Assembly: GCF_000381085.1 (NCBI RefSeq)
Contig: NZ_KB905899.1
Span: 1,302,001-1,366,000 of the forward strand
Length of the DNA stretch: 64,000 bases
Source of the DNA: Thiomicrorhabdus arctica DSM 13458
GTDB taxonomy: Bacteria > Pseudomonadota > Gammaproteobacteria > Thiomicrospirales > Thiomicrospiraceae
Direction of reading: 5' to 3'
Below the pieces are notes generated by a model that was given only the letters and a program-made list of their open reading frames with translations, was not told where the DNA came from and did not search any database. This document shows positions 37,542 to 48,807 of the stretch, one piece after another (position 1 is the stretch's first letter; every line of letters begins with the position of its first letter). The position numbers were made by a program, and so were the translations under genes.

Positions 37542-37565
37542 CATCCTTTAAACCTGGAGAGTCAT

Positions 37566-38210
37566 ATGAATATCATCAACAAAAAATTATTAGGGTCAGT
37601 TGCTATTGCAACCACACTTTCACTTGCGGCTGGTTGTTCATCAACCTCAGAAACAAGAGAAACTGATAAAAATGTCGTCACAGCCCTGGGTGCTATTGGT
37701 GGAATGATTGCCGCAAATTCATTAGGCATGGATAACAATGCAGGAAAAGTTGCCATAGGTGCGCTAGCGGGTTACACAGCACGCCAAGTGTTTAACGAAG
37801 TCAATACTGAAACAGCTAAGGATCCTAATACGGATGTAGAGGCCGTCAAAATCGGTGGGAAAGAGTATGTTCAAGTCAGCGTCAAAAACGTCAACTTCCG
37901 TTCTGGTTCAGCAGACCTAGAACCCTATGAATTAACGCGCTTACAGCCTATTATAAACACCCTAAGAAAACACCCAAATACGCGCGTACATATTGAGGGA
38001 CATACCGATTCGGATGGCACACAAAGCTACAACCAACAACTGTCTGAAAGACGAGCTAAAAATGTTTCTTTTCACTTAATGAACAATGGCATTTCTAGTA
38101 ACCGTATCCAGACCTATGGTTACGGTGAAGATCGCCCAATTGCTAGCAATGCAACCACTGAAGGCAAACGTGAAAACCGCCGAGTGACCTTCTTAATCAG
38201 CGAAAGCTAA
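37566..38210 (+). CDS. OmpA-family peptidoglycan-associated lipoprotein
   Basis: Outer-membrane lipoprotein of 214 residues. A lipobox (LSLAAGC, Cys at about 22) ends the signal peptide, followed by a glycine-zipper-like segment (ALGAIGGMIAANSLGMDNNAGKVAIGALAGY region) and a C-terminal OmpA domain. The peptidoglycan-binding pattern is clear in VHIEGHTDSDG, NQQLSERRAKNV and the closing GKRENRRV. Start at ATG 37566 is preceded by GGAG at about seven bases. It resembles YiaD-type proteins. Confidence 0.9.
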   Translation: MNIINKKLLGSVAIATTLSLAAGCSSTSETRETDKNVVTALGAIGGMIAANSLGMDNNAGKVAIGALAGYTARQVFNEVNTETAKDPNTDVEAVKIGGKEYVQVSVKNVNFRSGSADLEPYELTRLQPIINTLRKHPNTRVHIEGHTDSDGTQSYNQQLSERRAKNVSFHLMNNGISSNRIQTYGYGEDRPIASNATTEGKRENRRVTFLISES

Positions 38211-38269
38211 CCCCTTAGGGTATAAAGTTTATCGTTGACCAGGCCGGGGTTAAATCTACCCGACAGTCC

Positions 38270-38310
38270 AGATACAAAAAAGCCACTCATTGAGTGGCTT
38301 TTTTGTATCT
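38270..38310. terminator. Bidirectional terminator between the OmpA-like gene and prfC
   Basis: A perfect inverted repeat with 20-base arms around position 38290 (core GCCACTCA and TGAGTGGC, flanked by A6 and T6) gives a U-run on both strands. Genes converge here. Confidence 0.92.
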
Positions 38311-38335
38311 AAAAGAGAACGAGATAACCTTAAGA

Positions 38336-39910
38336 CTAATGTTCTCTAGTGGCGACAAACTGCAGATTCGGCCAACGCTCTTCGATCAAAGAGAGGTTCA
38401 CCCGAGTCGGAGCTATATACACTAACAAATTAGCCGCATCATAAGCCACGTTCTCACGTACCTTCGCGGTAAATTTATCAATTTCAGTCTTATCACCCAC
38501 CACCCAACGAGCCGTATTAACGTTAACCGGTTCAAATAAACAGGTGACGTTATACTCATCCATTAGACGCTGTGCAACCACTTCAAACTGAAGAATACCC
38601 ACCGCACCTAGAATCAAATCATTGTTATTGACCGGACGGAATAACTGGGTAGCCCCTTCTTCTGATAACTGAGTCAACCCTTTTTGTAAGGCCTTCATCT
38701 TCATTGGATCTTTCAAACGAGCTCGACGGAAAAGTTCGGGTGCAAAATTTGGAATACCTGTAAATTTAAGGTCTTCGCCCTGAGTAAACGTATCCCCAAT
38801 CTTAATCGTACCATGATTATGCAAACCAATGATATCGCCAGGGTAGGCCTCTTCTGCATGTTCACGTTTATTTGCAAGAAACGTAATCGCCTTGGCAATC
38901 TTAACGTCTTTGCCAATCCGTACATGTTTGAATTTCATACCCTTCTCATATCGGCCGGAAACAATACGCATAAATGCCACACGGTCTCGATGTGCTGGAT
39001 CCATATTTGCTTGAATTTTAAAGATAAAACCAGTGACCTTAGTTTCATCGGCCTTTACAAAACGTGTTTCAGATTGACGACCCATTGGGGGTGGAGCATA
39101 GTTCGCAAAGCCATCTAGCAACTCTTGCAAGCCAAAGTTATTGACCGCTGAACCGAAGAAAACGGGGGTTAACGTACCCGCCAAAAAAGCGTCCAAATCA
39201 AACTCATGACTGGCACCACGCACCAATTCAACCTCTTCACGCAATTCGTCAGCTTGATCTCCAAGCAACTCGCTTAGGAGTGGATTATCGAGACCTTCAA
39301 TAAGCTCACCTTGACCTGCACGCAACCCATCAGATGCTCCAAACAGACGGATAGTATCATCGTAGAGATGGTAAATTCCTTTAAAACGTTTGCCCATCCC
39401 TATTGGCCATGTCATAGGTGCACAATTAATTTTTAAAACGTCTTCTACTTCATCTAATAGATCAATCGGTTCACGGCCTTCTCTATCCAATTTATTGATA
39501 AAGGTCAAAATCGGCGTGGTACGCAAACGACAAACTTCCATTAATTTAACGGTTCTGTCTTCAACCCCTTTCGCAACATCGATGACCATTAAGGCCGAAT
39601 CCACCGCCGTTAGAGTGCGATAAGTGTCTTCAGAGAAATCCTCATGTCCCGGAGTATCCAACAGGTTGATCATGACATCTTTATAGGGAAACTGCATGAC
39701 AGAGGAGGCAATCGAGATACCACGCTCTTGTTCCATTTTCATCCAATCGGATGTCGCGCCACGATCCGTCTTACGACTTTTAACCGCACCGGCCATCTGA
39801 ATCGCACCACCATATAACAATAGCTTCTCAGTGACGGTCGTCTTACCGGCATCTGGATGCGAGATAATTGCAAAGGTTCTACGTTTGCTGGTTTCTAACA
39901 TTAAGGACAT
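38336..39910 (-). CDS. prfC: Peptide chain release factor 3
   Basis: Translational GTPase that recycles RF1/RF2, 524 residues. G-domain motifs [21 protein letters not shown] and [10 protein letters not shown] are present near the N-terminus, with domains II and III following. ATG 39910 and an ATG nine bases downstream are both possible starts. It stands alone between the convergent lipoprotein gene and the secDF terminator. Confidence 0.96.
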   Translation of the reverse strand: MSLMLETSKRRTFAIISHPDAGKTTVTEKLLLYGGAIQMAGAVKSRKTDRGATSDWMKMEQERGISIASSVMQFPYKDVMINLLDTPGHEDFSEDTYRTLTAVDSALMVIDVAKGVEDRTVKLMEVCRLRTTPILTFINKLDREGREPIDLLDEVEDVLKINCAPMTWPIGMGKRFKGIYHLYDDTIRLFGASDGLRAGQGELIEGLDNPLLSELLGDQADELREEVELVRGASHEFDLDAFLAGTLTPVFFGSAVNNFGLQELLDGFANYAPPPMGRQSETRFVKADETKVTGFIFKIQANMDPAHRDRVAFMRIVSGRYEKGMKFKHVRIGKDVKIAKAITFLANKREHAEEAYPGDIIGLHNHGTIKIGDTFTQGEDLKFTGIPNFAPELFRRARLKDPMKMKALQKGLTQLSEEGATQLFRPVNNNDLILGAVGILQFEVVAQRLMDEYNVTCLFEPVNVNTARWVVGDKTEIDKFTAKVRENVAYDAANLLVYIAPTRVNLSLIEERWPNLQFVATREH

Positions 39911-39989
39911 TATTTTCTTCTTATTTTCAGTAGTCGATGAGTTGGCTAAATATCACTAAATAGTCCTTATCGGTAATCTTTTAAAACTA

Positions 39990-40018
39990 AAAAAGCCAGA
40001 TAATCCTCTATCTGGCTT
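39990..40018 (-). terminator. Terminator downstream of secDF
   Basis: Stem AAGCCAGATA (39993-40002) with TATCTGGCTT (40009-40018) and a six-base loop. The minus strand then runs into T-rich sequence. The dispersed palindrome lies between this hairpin and the secF stop. Confidence 0.8.
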
Positions 40019-40043
40019 CAAAAGGCGGTCAACGCATAGAATG

Positions 40044-40055
40044 ACCAGGCCTGGT
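40044..40055. repeat. ACCAGGCCTGGT palindrome after secF
   Basis: Exact copy of the dispersed 12-bp palindrome, within four bases of the secF stop codon. Confidence 0.9.
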
Positions 40056-40058
40056 TAA

Positions 40059-41102
40059 TTATCTTGGGATGCCTTCCGCATCCTCATCATCTAAACGTTT
40101 ACCTTTAGTGGCTGCCTTAGCTTCCAACCTGGCTTCATGCTCATGAAATAGACGTTGCAACTCTAGCTCAGCCGCTTCCGAATCCTTCTCTTCTTTGGGT
40201 GCTGACATTAGGTCCTCTTTAGAAACACCCAACATTAAAGCTACCGCACTAGCAACATAGGTTGATGAATAGGTTCCAACCACTACACCGACTATCAACG
40301 CCGCTGCAAAACCGTGAATCACTTCGCCCCCTAGAAAAAACAGGGCCAGTAACACCAATAAGGTCGTTAAAGAGGTCATTATCGTACGCGACAGCATTTG
40401 GTTGACCGCAATATTGGTCACCTGTACAGGCGAACCATCGCGCATGACTCTAAAGTTTTCGCGAACTCGGTCAAATACAACAATCGTATCGTTTAATGAG
40501 TACCCGATAACGGCCAAAATGGCTGCCAATACGGTTAGATCAAACTGCATGCCCGTCCAAGCGAACACACCAACAGTCAAGATCACATCGTGAATCAATG
40601 CCGTGACGGAACCCACCGAAAAACGCCACTCAAAACGTAACGCGACGTAGATTAACACGCCAAAAAGTGCATATAAAACGGCTAGAGCGCCATCTTCTGT
40701 AAGCTCATCACCCACTTGAGGTCCGACAAACTCAACACGGCGTAAAGTAATGTCATCCTCACTCACTGCTTTAAGCGAATCCATTACTTGATTACTTAAC
40801 TGTGCTGAATTTAACCCCTCACGTGGTGCAATACGAATAAGCACATCTTCAGCTGAACCAAAATGTTGTGCAATCGCCGAGCCAAAGCCAGCTTCTGACA
40901 AATCCGTTCTTAATTTAGGGAGATCAACAGGCTGAGGATACGATAACTCAATCAATGTTCCGCCAGTAAAATCAATACCAAAATTTAAGCCTTTAAGCCA
41001 TAACCCAGCAAAGGAAGCGATAATTAGCACGATAGATAATGCCAGCGCGATATGACGCTGACCCATGAAATTGATATTGGTTGTATGCATTTCGTTACTC
41101 AT
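40059..41102 (-). CDS. secF: Protein translocase subunit SecF
   Basis: Membrane component that with SecD uses the proton gradient to assist late steps of protein export. The 347 residues show the N-terminal helix, the GLNFGIDFTGGTLIEL periplasmic motif and a C-terminal five-helix block with IGYSLNDTIVVFDRVREN. The cytoplasmic C-terminal tail of about 45 charged residues is longer than in E. coli. It starts nine bases after secD. Confidence 0.96.
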   Translation of the reverse strand: MSNEMHTTNINFMGQRHIALALSIVLIIASFAGLWLKGLNFGIDFTGGTLIELSYPQPVDLPKLRTDLSEAGFGSAIAQHFGSAEDVLIRIAPREGLNSAQLSNQVMDSLKAVSEDDITLRRVEFVGPQVGDELTEDGALAVLYALFGVLIYVALRFEWRFSVGSVTALIHDVILTVGVFAWTGMQFDLTVLAAILAVIGYSLNDTIVVFDRVRENFRVMRDGSPVQVTNIAVNQMLSRTIMTSLTTLLVLLALFFLGGEVIHGFAAALIVGVVVGTYSSTYVASAVALMLGVSKEDLMSAPKEEKDSEAAELELQRLFHEHEARLEAKAATKGKRLDDEDAEGIPR

Positions 41103-41111
41103 GTCATCGTC

Positions 41112-43007
41112 CTAAATTGAGAGCTTTTGAATACGTTTGTTACCATACATCAGGTTGATGACGGCACGTGTTCCTAAGATGGCAGTAAACATCGAGGTAA
41201 TAATCCCGATAGACAAGGTAATCGCAAAGCCTTTAATAGGGCCTGTTCCAAAACTAAATAAGACAATAGCCGCTAACAACGTTGTAATATTGGCATCGGC
41301 AATTGTCACAAAGGCTTTTTCATAACCAGCATGAATCGCAGACTGAATTGGACTGGTCCGCATCTCTTCTCGAATACGTTCAAAAATGAGTACGTTGGCA
41401 TCTACTGCCATACCTACTGTCAAGACAATCCCCGCAATACCGGGCAATGTAAGCGTTGCTTGTAACATTGATAAAACCGCAATAATAATGATCAAATTCA
41501 GTGTTAAAGCGACGTTCGCCACCATGCCAAACATTTTATAGCGCCAAGCCATCAAAATGAGAACCAAAACGAAACCAACAATCACCGACATAAACCCTTG
41601 ATTGATATTGTCTTGACCTAAACTGGGTCCAACAGTACGTTCTTCAACGATTTCCATTGGCGCGGCTAAAGCTCCAGCACGCAGCAATAAAGCTAAATCT
41701 TGTGCTTCTTGGGGTGAATCTAAGCCCGTAATTTGGAAGCGGTCAGCGAACTGTCCACGAATGACTGCCGCATTAATCACATCTTTATTGGTAATGCGGT
41801 TTTTAACTTTAACACCATTTTCTTCAATGGTTTCAACACGATTCTCAATGAAAACCACCGCCATGCGGTTGCCAACATTTTCTTTAGTCGTCGCCAGCAT
41901 TTTACGACCACCGGCACCATCTAACGTCACATTGACCATAGAAGAGCCCTGTTGTGAATCAATCCCTGAAGAGGCATTGACCACATTTTCTCCACTCACA
42001 ATTGTGTGGCGCTTTAAGAGAATCGGTTTACCGTCTCTAAAGTGATAAATGATTGAACCGTTCGGTGCATAACCCGTTTTTTCTGCACGGTAGGGATCAC
42101 CCTTCTCTTCCACCAATCGGAATTCAAGCGTTGCAGTTGCCCCTAAAATCTCTTTAGCACGCGCTGTATCCTGTACGCCAGGCAACTCCACCACAATACG
42201 GCGATCGCCTTGTTGTTGAATCACTGGCTCAGCAACGCCTAGCTCATTCACACGATTACGTAAGGTATTGATATTCTGCTGTAAAGCGTACTTTTGCGTC
42301 TCAGCAATGGTTTTTGGTGACAAGCTCAACAATACCTGTGGGCTAGCGGTTTCCTCAACTGTTTTAAACTTAAAACGATCAGAATAGCTCGCGTTCAATA
42401 CGGCCAGGCCAGCTTGCATTGTTGGTAAATCTTTAAATTTAACAGCCAACGCTTTATTTTTTGCCTCACCCTCGACGTCTACAGTCAGATATCGTACTTT
42501 CTCTTCTCTTAAGGTGCCTTTAATTTCATCAACATAACGAGCATAAGCTTTAGATACGGCTGTTTCCATATCCACGTCCATTAAGAAGTGAACCCCTCCA
42601 CGCAGATCCAAACCCAGATACATAGGTGAGGCACCTAAATTTCTCAGGAAATGAGGTGTTGCGGGAGCTAAGTTGAGTGCCACCACGGCCTGTCGGCCTA
42701 ACAAATCCTTGAGTACCGACTTTGCTTTAAGTTGATCTTCAGTATTTTCGAATCGAATCAGAAAATGACCCGCTTCAAACACAGAAGATTTCACTGGCAG
42801 GCCTGCGGCTTGCAATGTATTGGCGACTTTGCTTTGTGTCTCTGCAGTGAACTCTACAGATTTAGCGGGTGAGACTTGTACGGCTGGATCGTCTCCAAAT
42901 AGGTTTGGCATTGCATAGGTCAATCCAATGACGGTAATGACGACCAACAACAGGTATTTCCATGCCGGATAGACATTGGTGATGATATTTTGTTTTGATT
43001 CAAACAT
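41112..43007 (-). CDS. secD: Protein translocase subunit SecD
   Basis: Partner of SecF, 631 residues with an N-terminal helix, a large periplasmic region (P1 head, with LGLDLRGGVHFLMDVD) and a C-terminal six-helix RND-like domain containing the GMAVDANVLIFERIREE motif. Start set at ATG 43007 (MFESKQN), with GGAA about ten bases upstream; the TTG at 43031 would add eight residues. It is separated from yajC by a hairpin terminator, so some transcripts may end before secD. Confidence 0.95.
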   Translation of the reverse strand: MFESKQNIITNVYPAWKYLLLVVITVIGLTYAMPNLFGDDPAVQVSPAKSVEFTAETQSKVANTLQAAGLPVKSSVFEAGHFLIRFENTEDQLKAKSVLKDLLGRQAVVALNLAPATPHFLRNLGASPMYLGLDLRGGVHFLMDVDMETAVSKAYARYVDEIKGTLREEKVRYLTVDVEGEAKNKALAVKFKDLPTMQAGLAVLNASYSDRFKFKTVEETASPQVLLSLSPKTIAETQKYALQQNINTLRNRVNELGVAEPVIQQQGDRRIVVELPGVQDTARAKEILGATATLEFRLVEEKGDPYRAEKTGYAPNGSIIYHFRDGKPILLKRHTIVSGENVVNASSGIDSQQGSSMVNVTLDGAGGRKMLATTKENVGNRMAVVFIENRVETIEENGVKVKNRITNKDVINAAVIRGQFADRFQITGLDSPQEAQDLALLLRAGALAAPMEIVEERTVGPSLGQDNINQGFMSVIVGFVLVLILMAWRYKMFGMVANVALTLNLIIIIAVLSMLQATLTLPGIAGIVLTVGMAVDANVLIFERIREEMRTSPIQSAIHAGYEKAFVTIADANITTLLAAIVLFSFGTGPIKGFAITLSIGIITSMFTAILGTRAVINLMYGNKRIQKLSI

Positions 43008-43135
43008 AGGTTCGATTCCAATCTTAAACAACAGGGCTAGAAGGTTAAAAAACTTGCTTTACAAGAATTTGTTATAAGGTCTTTTGAGCGTTTTCCAAGG
43101 GCCGTTAGAGCTTAAAAATTCGCCCTTAGAAACAA

Positions 43136-43160
43136 CAAAAGGGGCCTTAAGCCCCTTTTG
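43136..43160 (-). terminator. Hairpin between yajC and secD
   Basis: A perfect ten-base-pair stem (CAAAAGGGGC with GCCCCTTTTG, five-base loop) lies 15 bases past the yajC stop. It could end the tgt-yajC transcript or attenuate secDF. Confidence 0.7.
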
Positions 43161-43175
43161 TATGTATTAACGATT

Positions 43176-43502
43176 TTATTCGCCTTTCAACGTGCCTTTA
43201 GGCAGTAAGCGTGAAATGTTTTGACGTTCTATCTTAACAATCACTTCATCGGCAATTTCGATATCGCAGAAGTTATCACCCATTTCACGAATCTTTCCAG
43301 CTAATCCACCGTAAGTGACAACTTCGTCACCTTTTTTAAGCGCTTCAACCAGAGATTTGTGCTCTTTAACTTTTTTCTGTTGTGGACGAATCAACAAGAA
43401 GTAGAATACGACAAATAATAAAACTAATGGGATAATCCCTTCCCAACCGCCGCCTACTGACGCAGTTCCTTCTGCCATTGCATCACTGATAAAAAAGCTC
43501 AT
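43176..43502 (-). CDS. yajC: Preprotein translocase accessory subunit YajC
   Basis: Single-span membrane protein of the SecDF-YajC complex, 108 residues. One helix (about 20-40, IIPLVLLFVVFYFLLIRPQ) is followed by the conserved QQKKVKEHKSLVEALKKGDEVVTYGGLAGKI region. It lies in the standard queA-tgt-yajC-secD-secF order. Confidence 0.96.
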   Translation of the reverse strand: MSFFISDAMAEGTASVGGGWEGIIPLVLLFVVFYFLLIRPQQKKVKEHKSLVEALKKGDEVVTYGGLAGKIREMGDNFCDIEIADEVIVKIERQNISRLLPKGTLKGE

Positions 43503-43576
43503 TACGTACTCCTAGAATTTATAAATAAATTGACCGCTGTATTGTGTCACAGCTAAAATAAAAAATCTCAACTAAA

Positions 43577-43592
43577 TGACCAGGCCTGGTCA
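43577..43592. repeat. 16-bp palindrome TGACCAGGCCTGGTCA after tgt
   Basis: A perfect 16-base palindrome with the 12-bp core at 43579-43590, 13 bases past the tgt stop. A six-T run follows on the plus strand, although no plus-strand gene reads into it. Confidence 0.9.
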
Positions 43593-43604
43593 CTTTTTTA
43601 AGCC

Positions 43605-44735
<1,131 letters not shown>

Positions 44736-44797
44736 CTACTTTTTATTTAATTGGGGTGTGGCGCTATTGAGTGAAAGCACTCACATCTGATTTTGAT

Positions 44798-45868
44798 CTA
44801 ATTATATTTAGAGGACGCAGGAAATACTAACATTGCATCGCCATAGCTGAAAAAACGATAAGACTGATTAACCGCATGTTGATAAGCTGCCATGGTACGT
44901 TCATAACCGGCTAAAGCCGAAACCAACATAATTAAAGTGGACTCAGGGAGGTGAAAGTTGGTGAAGAGGACATCCACTTCCTTAAAAACATAACCCGGAG
45001 TAATGAAAATATCCGTTTCACCTTGATAAGGTGCGATTTGTCCGGTTGAACTAAATTTAGCAGCACTTTCCAAACAACGCACAGAAGTCGTGCCAATGGC
45101 AATCACTCGCCCCCCCTTCTGGCGAGTGTGGCGCACTTTCTCGACCAACTGCTCATCGACTTCCAAGTATTCAGAGTGCATCACATGCTCACGAATATCA
45201 TCAACCTGCACAGGTTTAAAAGTACCTGCACCAACATGCAAGGTCACAAAACCAATCTCAGCACCCTTTGCCTGAATTCCATCTAACAACTCTTGATCAA
45301 AATGTAAGCCCGCGGTTGGTGCAGCAACTGCTCCTGGCTTTTGTGAATAGACCGTTTGATAACGTTCTTTATCTTCTGGTAGATCTTCAGGACGTTCAAT
45401 ATAAGGTGGTAAAGGCATATGACCATAGCGTTCAATCAACTCTAAAGCACTTTTATCACAGCGCACCTTCAGTACAAACAGAGCACCTTGTCGCCCTACT
45501 ACTTCGACATCAAAAGCATCCTCGATGCGCAATAACGCGCCCGCTTTGGGAGAACGGCTTGATTTTAGGTGACTTAATAGCGTCTTATCATCCACAACCC
45601 GCTCAATCAACAATTCAATTTTACCTCCTGTGCTTTTCTCACCAAACAAGCGTGCAGGAATCACTTTAGTATTGTTGAACACTAATAAATCATGCGGTTG
45701 AACATAAGAGAGTAAATCAGGGAATTGTGCATCGATGATGCTGCTATCAGGCTGCATCACTAATAAGCGACTACCACGTCTCTCGGCAGTAGGCTGCTGA
45801 GCAATAAGGTTTTCAGGGAGGTCAAAAAAGAAATCTTGTCGTTTCACAGGCTTTGTCAGATTGTACAA
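44798..45868 (-). CDS. queA: S-adenosylmethionine:tRNA ribosyltransferase-isomerase
   Basis: Converts preQ1 in tRNA to epoxyqueuosine using SAM; about 356 residues. Family stretches: [56 protein letters not shown]. No ATG lies at the family start: TTG 45868 (AAGGA site, six-base spacing) is preferred, GTG 45847 would align best with E. coli QueA, and a longer frame continues to 45961. The start is therefore uncertain but always non-ATG. Confidence 0.92.
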   Translation of the reverse strand: MYNLTKPVKRQDFFFDLPENLIAQQPTAERRGSRLLVMQPDSSIIDAQFPDLLSYVQPHDLLVFNNTKVIPARLFGEKSTGGKIELLIERVVDDKTLLSHLKSSRSPKAGALLRIEDAFDVEVVGRQGALFVLKVRCDKSALELIERYGHMPLPPYIERPEDLPEDKERYQTVYSQKPGAVAAPTAGLHFDQELLDGIQAKGAEIGFVTLHVGAGTFKPVQVDDIREHVMHSEYLEVDEQLVEKVRHTRQKGGRVIAIGTTSVRCLESAAKFSSTGQIAPYQGETDIFITPGYVFKEVDVLFTNFHLPESTLIMLVSALAGYERTMAAYQHAVNQSYRFFSYGDAMLVFPASSKYN

Positions 45869-46015
45869 AGCCAATCCTTGTCCATTTCGATAAAGGGCGG
45901 CTATTTTCGCTGATTGTGCCTTTATTTTCAAGCTGTTATTAACAACTTGAATGCAAATCAAGCAGGGATCGAATAGATCAGCGTCCAGTCAAATAGCTTT
46001 TATAGTGATTAAAGA

Positions 46016-47902
46016 CTAGGTTGCCAACAATTTTGTTAATTGACCAGGGGGAATTGGGCGACTAAAGAGATAACCCTGACCAATATCACAACCTAAATCA
46101 AATAACACTTTACGTTGTTCTTCTGTCTCAATGCCTTCTGCCACAACAATTAGATCCAAATCATGCGCTAAATTAATAATGGCTTTCGCGATCGAAAATT
46201 GACGTTTATCTTCGATAATATTTATGACAAATGCACGATCCACCTTTAGTGTATCTAAAGGAAAAAGCGTCAGGTAGTGTAGTGATGCAAATCCTGTACC
46301 AAAATCATCTAGCGCAATCGTAAAACCTTGAGACTTTAACTGTTGAATTTTCTCTAAACTCCGTTCAACATTGTCCAATAGAATACTTTCGGTTAACTCA
46401 ATCTGCACGGATTTAGGGCAAATACCCATCGTTTCAAATTGTGCAATCGCATGGTCACAAAAATTTTCATCTGAAAACTGGCGGGCTGAAACATTCACAG
46501 AATACTTAATATCGATACCACTGTCCTGCCACTGCACAATGTGTTTTCCTGCTTGAGAAATCATCGACTCACTCAAAGCCCAAATCAAGCCCGTTTCTTC
46601 CGAAATAGGAATAAAAACTGAAGGTGATGGCGCCAAAGAACCATCATCAGTAATCCAGCGCGCTAAGACTTCCACGCCAATCGTTTTACCGGTTTTTAGA
46701 TCGACTAAAGGTTGATAATAAGGCTGAATTAACCCCCGAGACAAAGCTCCGCGCAGCCGATTTTGTAAATCAACCATTTCCGTCGCATGTTCCGCCATCT
46801 CCTGAGAAAAGAAAGCCATATTTAAACCCTGACTTTTAGCCTTATACATTGCCGCATCAGCATGCTGAATCAATTCTTCTGGTGTTCCACCATCTTGCGG
46901 ATAAACAGCCACTCCTGCTGTCGCCCCAATACTCAAACTATGACTATTTATTCGAAATGGCGCTTCTAACAACTGATTCATTTTTGTGACACACTCTTGA
47001 ATCAATTCCGTGTCCACTGAAAGTTTATTGACCAAAACAAACTCATCACCGCCAAAGCGGGAAACAACGCCCTTTTGACTCACTAGACAGCTGTTTTTAA
47101 AACGCCTAGCCACTTCTTTAAGTAAAGCATCTCCCACTGAATGACCATAGGCATCATTTACATATTTAAAGCGATTCAAATCAATAAAAAAGACAGAAAA
47201 GGACCTTTTATTTCCTGAGAGCTTATCTGTTTCGATTAAATTCGTCATGTAATCATGAATAAAACGGCGATTAGGCAAATCAGTTAATGGGTCATAAAAT
47301 CCTAAACGCTCAATTTTTTCAGAAGCTAACTTCCGTTCAGTAATATCAACATTAATAGACCTTACACCGACAACTTCACCTGCAGAGCTGTAAATAGGAC
47401 CACACATATGCTCCAACCAACGAATTTCGTCTAATTTGGTTCTAATGCAAAATTCAATTTTCTCTGGGCTACCATCCTCATTCACTTTATGAATATGCGA
47501 CGCCCATCGAGCACGATCTTCAGCACAAATAATCGCATCCATAAAGTTGGGGGTTTGATAAAAATCTTCTGGCGAGTACCCCGTAATCCTTTGCACGGCA
47601 GGTGAAACGTATTCATACTCACCCTCAACCGTTTGTAGATAGGTAAACTCTGATGAGAAATCTACAACCGCTTTAAAGAGAACGCTTTCACGTTTTTGTG
47701 TTGCATTAGTCTGAGTGATTCGACCCCACAGACCAGCCAGCAAGAACATCACAAGCAGCGGCACGATCCAATAACTCATATGAAAAGTATTTTGCACGAG
47801 GTGTAGTTCTATGAATGCGAAAGGCACAATCAAAACAAAGGCCCAAAGCAGTGCTTTTAAGTAATGTGTTTGAACAGACACAGGGTGCATTACTCTTTCC
47901 AT
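46016..47902 (-). CDS. Membrane PAS-GGDEF-EAL cyclic-di-GMP protein
   Basis: Probable bifunctional cyclic-di-GMP synthase/phosphodiesterase of 628 residues. Two N-terminal membrane helices (about 15-60), a PAS domain with PAC motif (about 80-200), a GGDEF domain with intact RFGGDEF (about 295), and an EAL domain in which the signature reads EVLAR. The later EAL motifs (NVSARQF, ELTES, LDDFGTGFASL, KVDRAFV, VAEGIE) are complete, so phosphodiesterase activity is plausible. Start set at ATG 47902; an upstream frame extends to 47956. Orphan gene; target unknown. Confidence 0.9.
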   Translation of the reverse strand: MERVMHPVSVQTHYLKALLWAFVLIVPFAFIELHLVQNTFHMSYWIVPLLVMFLLAGLWGRITQTNATQKRESVLFKAVVDFSSEFTYLQTVEGEYEYVSPAVQRITGYSPEDFYQTPNFMDAIICAEDRARWASHIHKVNEDGSPEKIEFCIRTKLDEIRWLEHMCGPIYSSAGEVVGVRSINVDITERKLASEKIERLGFYDPLTDLPNRRFIHDYMTNLIETDKLSGNKRSFSVFFIDLNRFKYVNDAYGHSVGDALLKEVARRFKNSCLVSQKGVVSRFGGDEFVLVNKLSVDTELIQECVTKMNQLLEAPFRINSHSLSIGATAGVAVYPQDGGTPEELIQHADAAMYKAKSQGLNMAFFSQEMAEHATEMVDLQNRLRGALSRGLIQPYYQPLVDLKTGKTIGVEVLARWITDDGSLAPSPSVFIPISEETGLIWALSESMISQAGKHIVQWQDSGIDIKYSVNVSARQFSDENFCDHAIAQFETMGICPKSVQIELTESILLDNVERSLEKIQQLKSQGFTIALDDFGTGFASLHYLTLFPLDTLKVDRAFVINIIEDKRQFSIAKAIINLAHDLDLIVVAEGIETEEQRKVLFDLGCDIGQGYLFSRPIPPGQLTKLLAT

Positions 47903-48086
47903 ATAAGACTCATCTTTTTCACGGTCGCTCACAAAGCTATAAGTTATTCTAATCACAAAGTATCAATCAAGCTGATAGAAAGGTCAATGTGACATTTTTT
48001 ATTTGCCGATAAGTAAATAGCCTATGCAAATACCATACCAGCCATACCAACTGTATGACGAAGACCGTTAAAATCTACGGAAGTGG

Positions 48087-48115
48087 TTGACAGAGTTCTT
48101 TCAACCTCCTATAAT
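48087..48115 (+). promoter_or_regulatory. Consensus promoter of the tRNA-Leu/tRNA-Val unit
   Basis: TTGACA, exactly 17 bases, then TATAAT: a perfect sigma-70 promoter starting 50 bases before tRNA-Leu. It is the strongest promoter in the window. Confidence 0.92.
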
Positions 48116-48136
48116 TCGCGCCACTATCTTTATAGT

Positions 48137-48223
48137 GCCAGTGTGATGGAATTGGTAGACATGACGGATTCAAAATCCGTTGCTCGTGAGAGCGTGGCGG
48201 TTCGAGTCCGCCCACTGGTACCA
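48137..48223 (+). tRNA. tRNA-Leu (CAA)
   Basis: 87 nucleotides with encoded CCA. Acceptor arm GCCAGTG pairs with CACTGGT; the anticodon loop TTCAAAA reads CAA. It has the long variable arm of a type II tRNA (TGCTCGTGAGAGCGT) and a normal T-loop TTCGAGT. Confidence 0.97.
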
Positions 48224-48255
48224 TCTAAGCAATAGCTTAAAAATCTTTATATTGT

Positions 48256-48332
48256 ACGACTGTAGCTCAGTTGGTTAGAGCACTACCTTGACATGGTAGG
48301 GGTCGGTGGTTCGAATCCACTCAGTCGTACCA
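48256..48332 (+). tRNA. tRNA-Val (GAC)
   Basis: 77 nucleotides with encoded CCA. Acceptor ACGACTG pairs with CAGTCGT, D-arm GCTCAGTTGGTTAGAGC, anticodon loop TTGACAT (GAC), T-loop TTCGAAT. Cotranscribed with tRNA-Leu 32 bases upstream. Confidence 0.97.
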
Positions 48333-48807
48333 ATTTATCCCTTGAAAATCAGCTCCAAACCTTATCATACTACTCTAAATATACGAGCCCCTTGCTCCCA
48401 ATACATAATACCTATAAACACCAAACCTATCTAATAGTGTTCTGAATCAATATAAAAAAACCACTCAATTGTATTTTCGTTAAACGGTCGCTATACGCCC
48501 GGTCTTTTTTCAATTTTTAAGTTATTGTGTACGTCCATAGCCTTTCTATTATGAGATACATGAATAAAAGTAAAACCTGAGCCTTATCAATATCTTAAGA
48601 AAAATGCATACACTGTAATCATCATTGAATCTAGTGTTCCTCTTTTACAACGACGGTTTGTTTTATCCTTATGCACACAAACTGTCTTGAAGAAGCCCTG
48701 ATAGCCCAGAAATAACTTTAATCATTTATCACTCTCTATGATTATTAATTAGTATAATACCGCACTTTAAAACACATGCTCAATGGCGATATAAAGGATC
48801 CAACTCT
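48333..48807 (+). other. 475-base gap between tRNA-Val and the polyene cluster
   Basis: No coding sequence is visible on either strand. The sequence is AT-rich. A TATAAT at 48753-48758, 50 bases before the ACP start, may be the -10 of the left cluster operon, but no good -35 accompanies it. I could not find a convincing tRNA terminator or a regulator gene. Confidence 0.5.

Noticed and set aside
38237-38250. GACCAGGCCGGGGT resembling the dispersed palindrome
   Set aside because: Only the left half matches; the right half is not symmetrical. Not counted as a copy.
45868-45961. N-terminal extension of QueA up to 45961
   Set aside because: The extra 31 residues have no match in the family and no ribosome-binding site; a TTG or GTG start nearer to [10 protein letters not shown] is more likely.
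48137-48332. tRNA genes as integration site for the polyene cluster
   Set aside because: No direct repeat of a tRNA 3' end was found flanking the cluster, and there is no integrase, so an island attachment site is not supported.
48471-48510. Possible tRNA-operon terminator near ACGGTCG...CGCCCGGTC followed by T-run
   Set aside because: The arms pair over too few bases for a convincing hairpin, and it lies about 140 bases past tRNA-Val.
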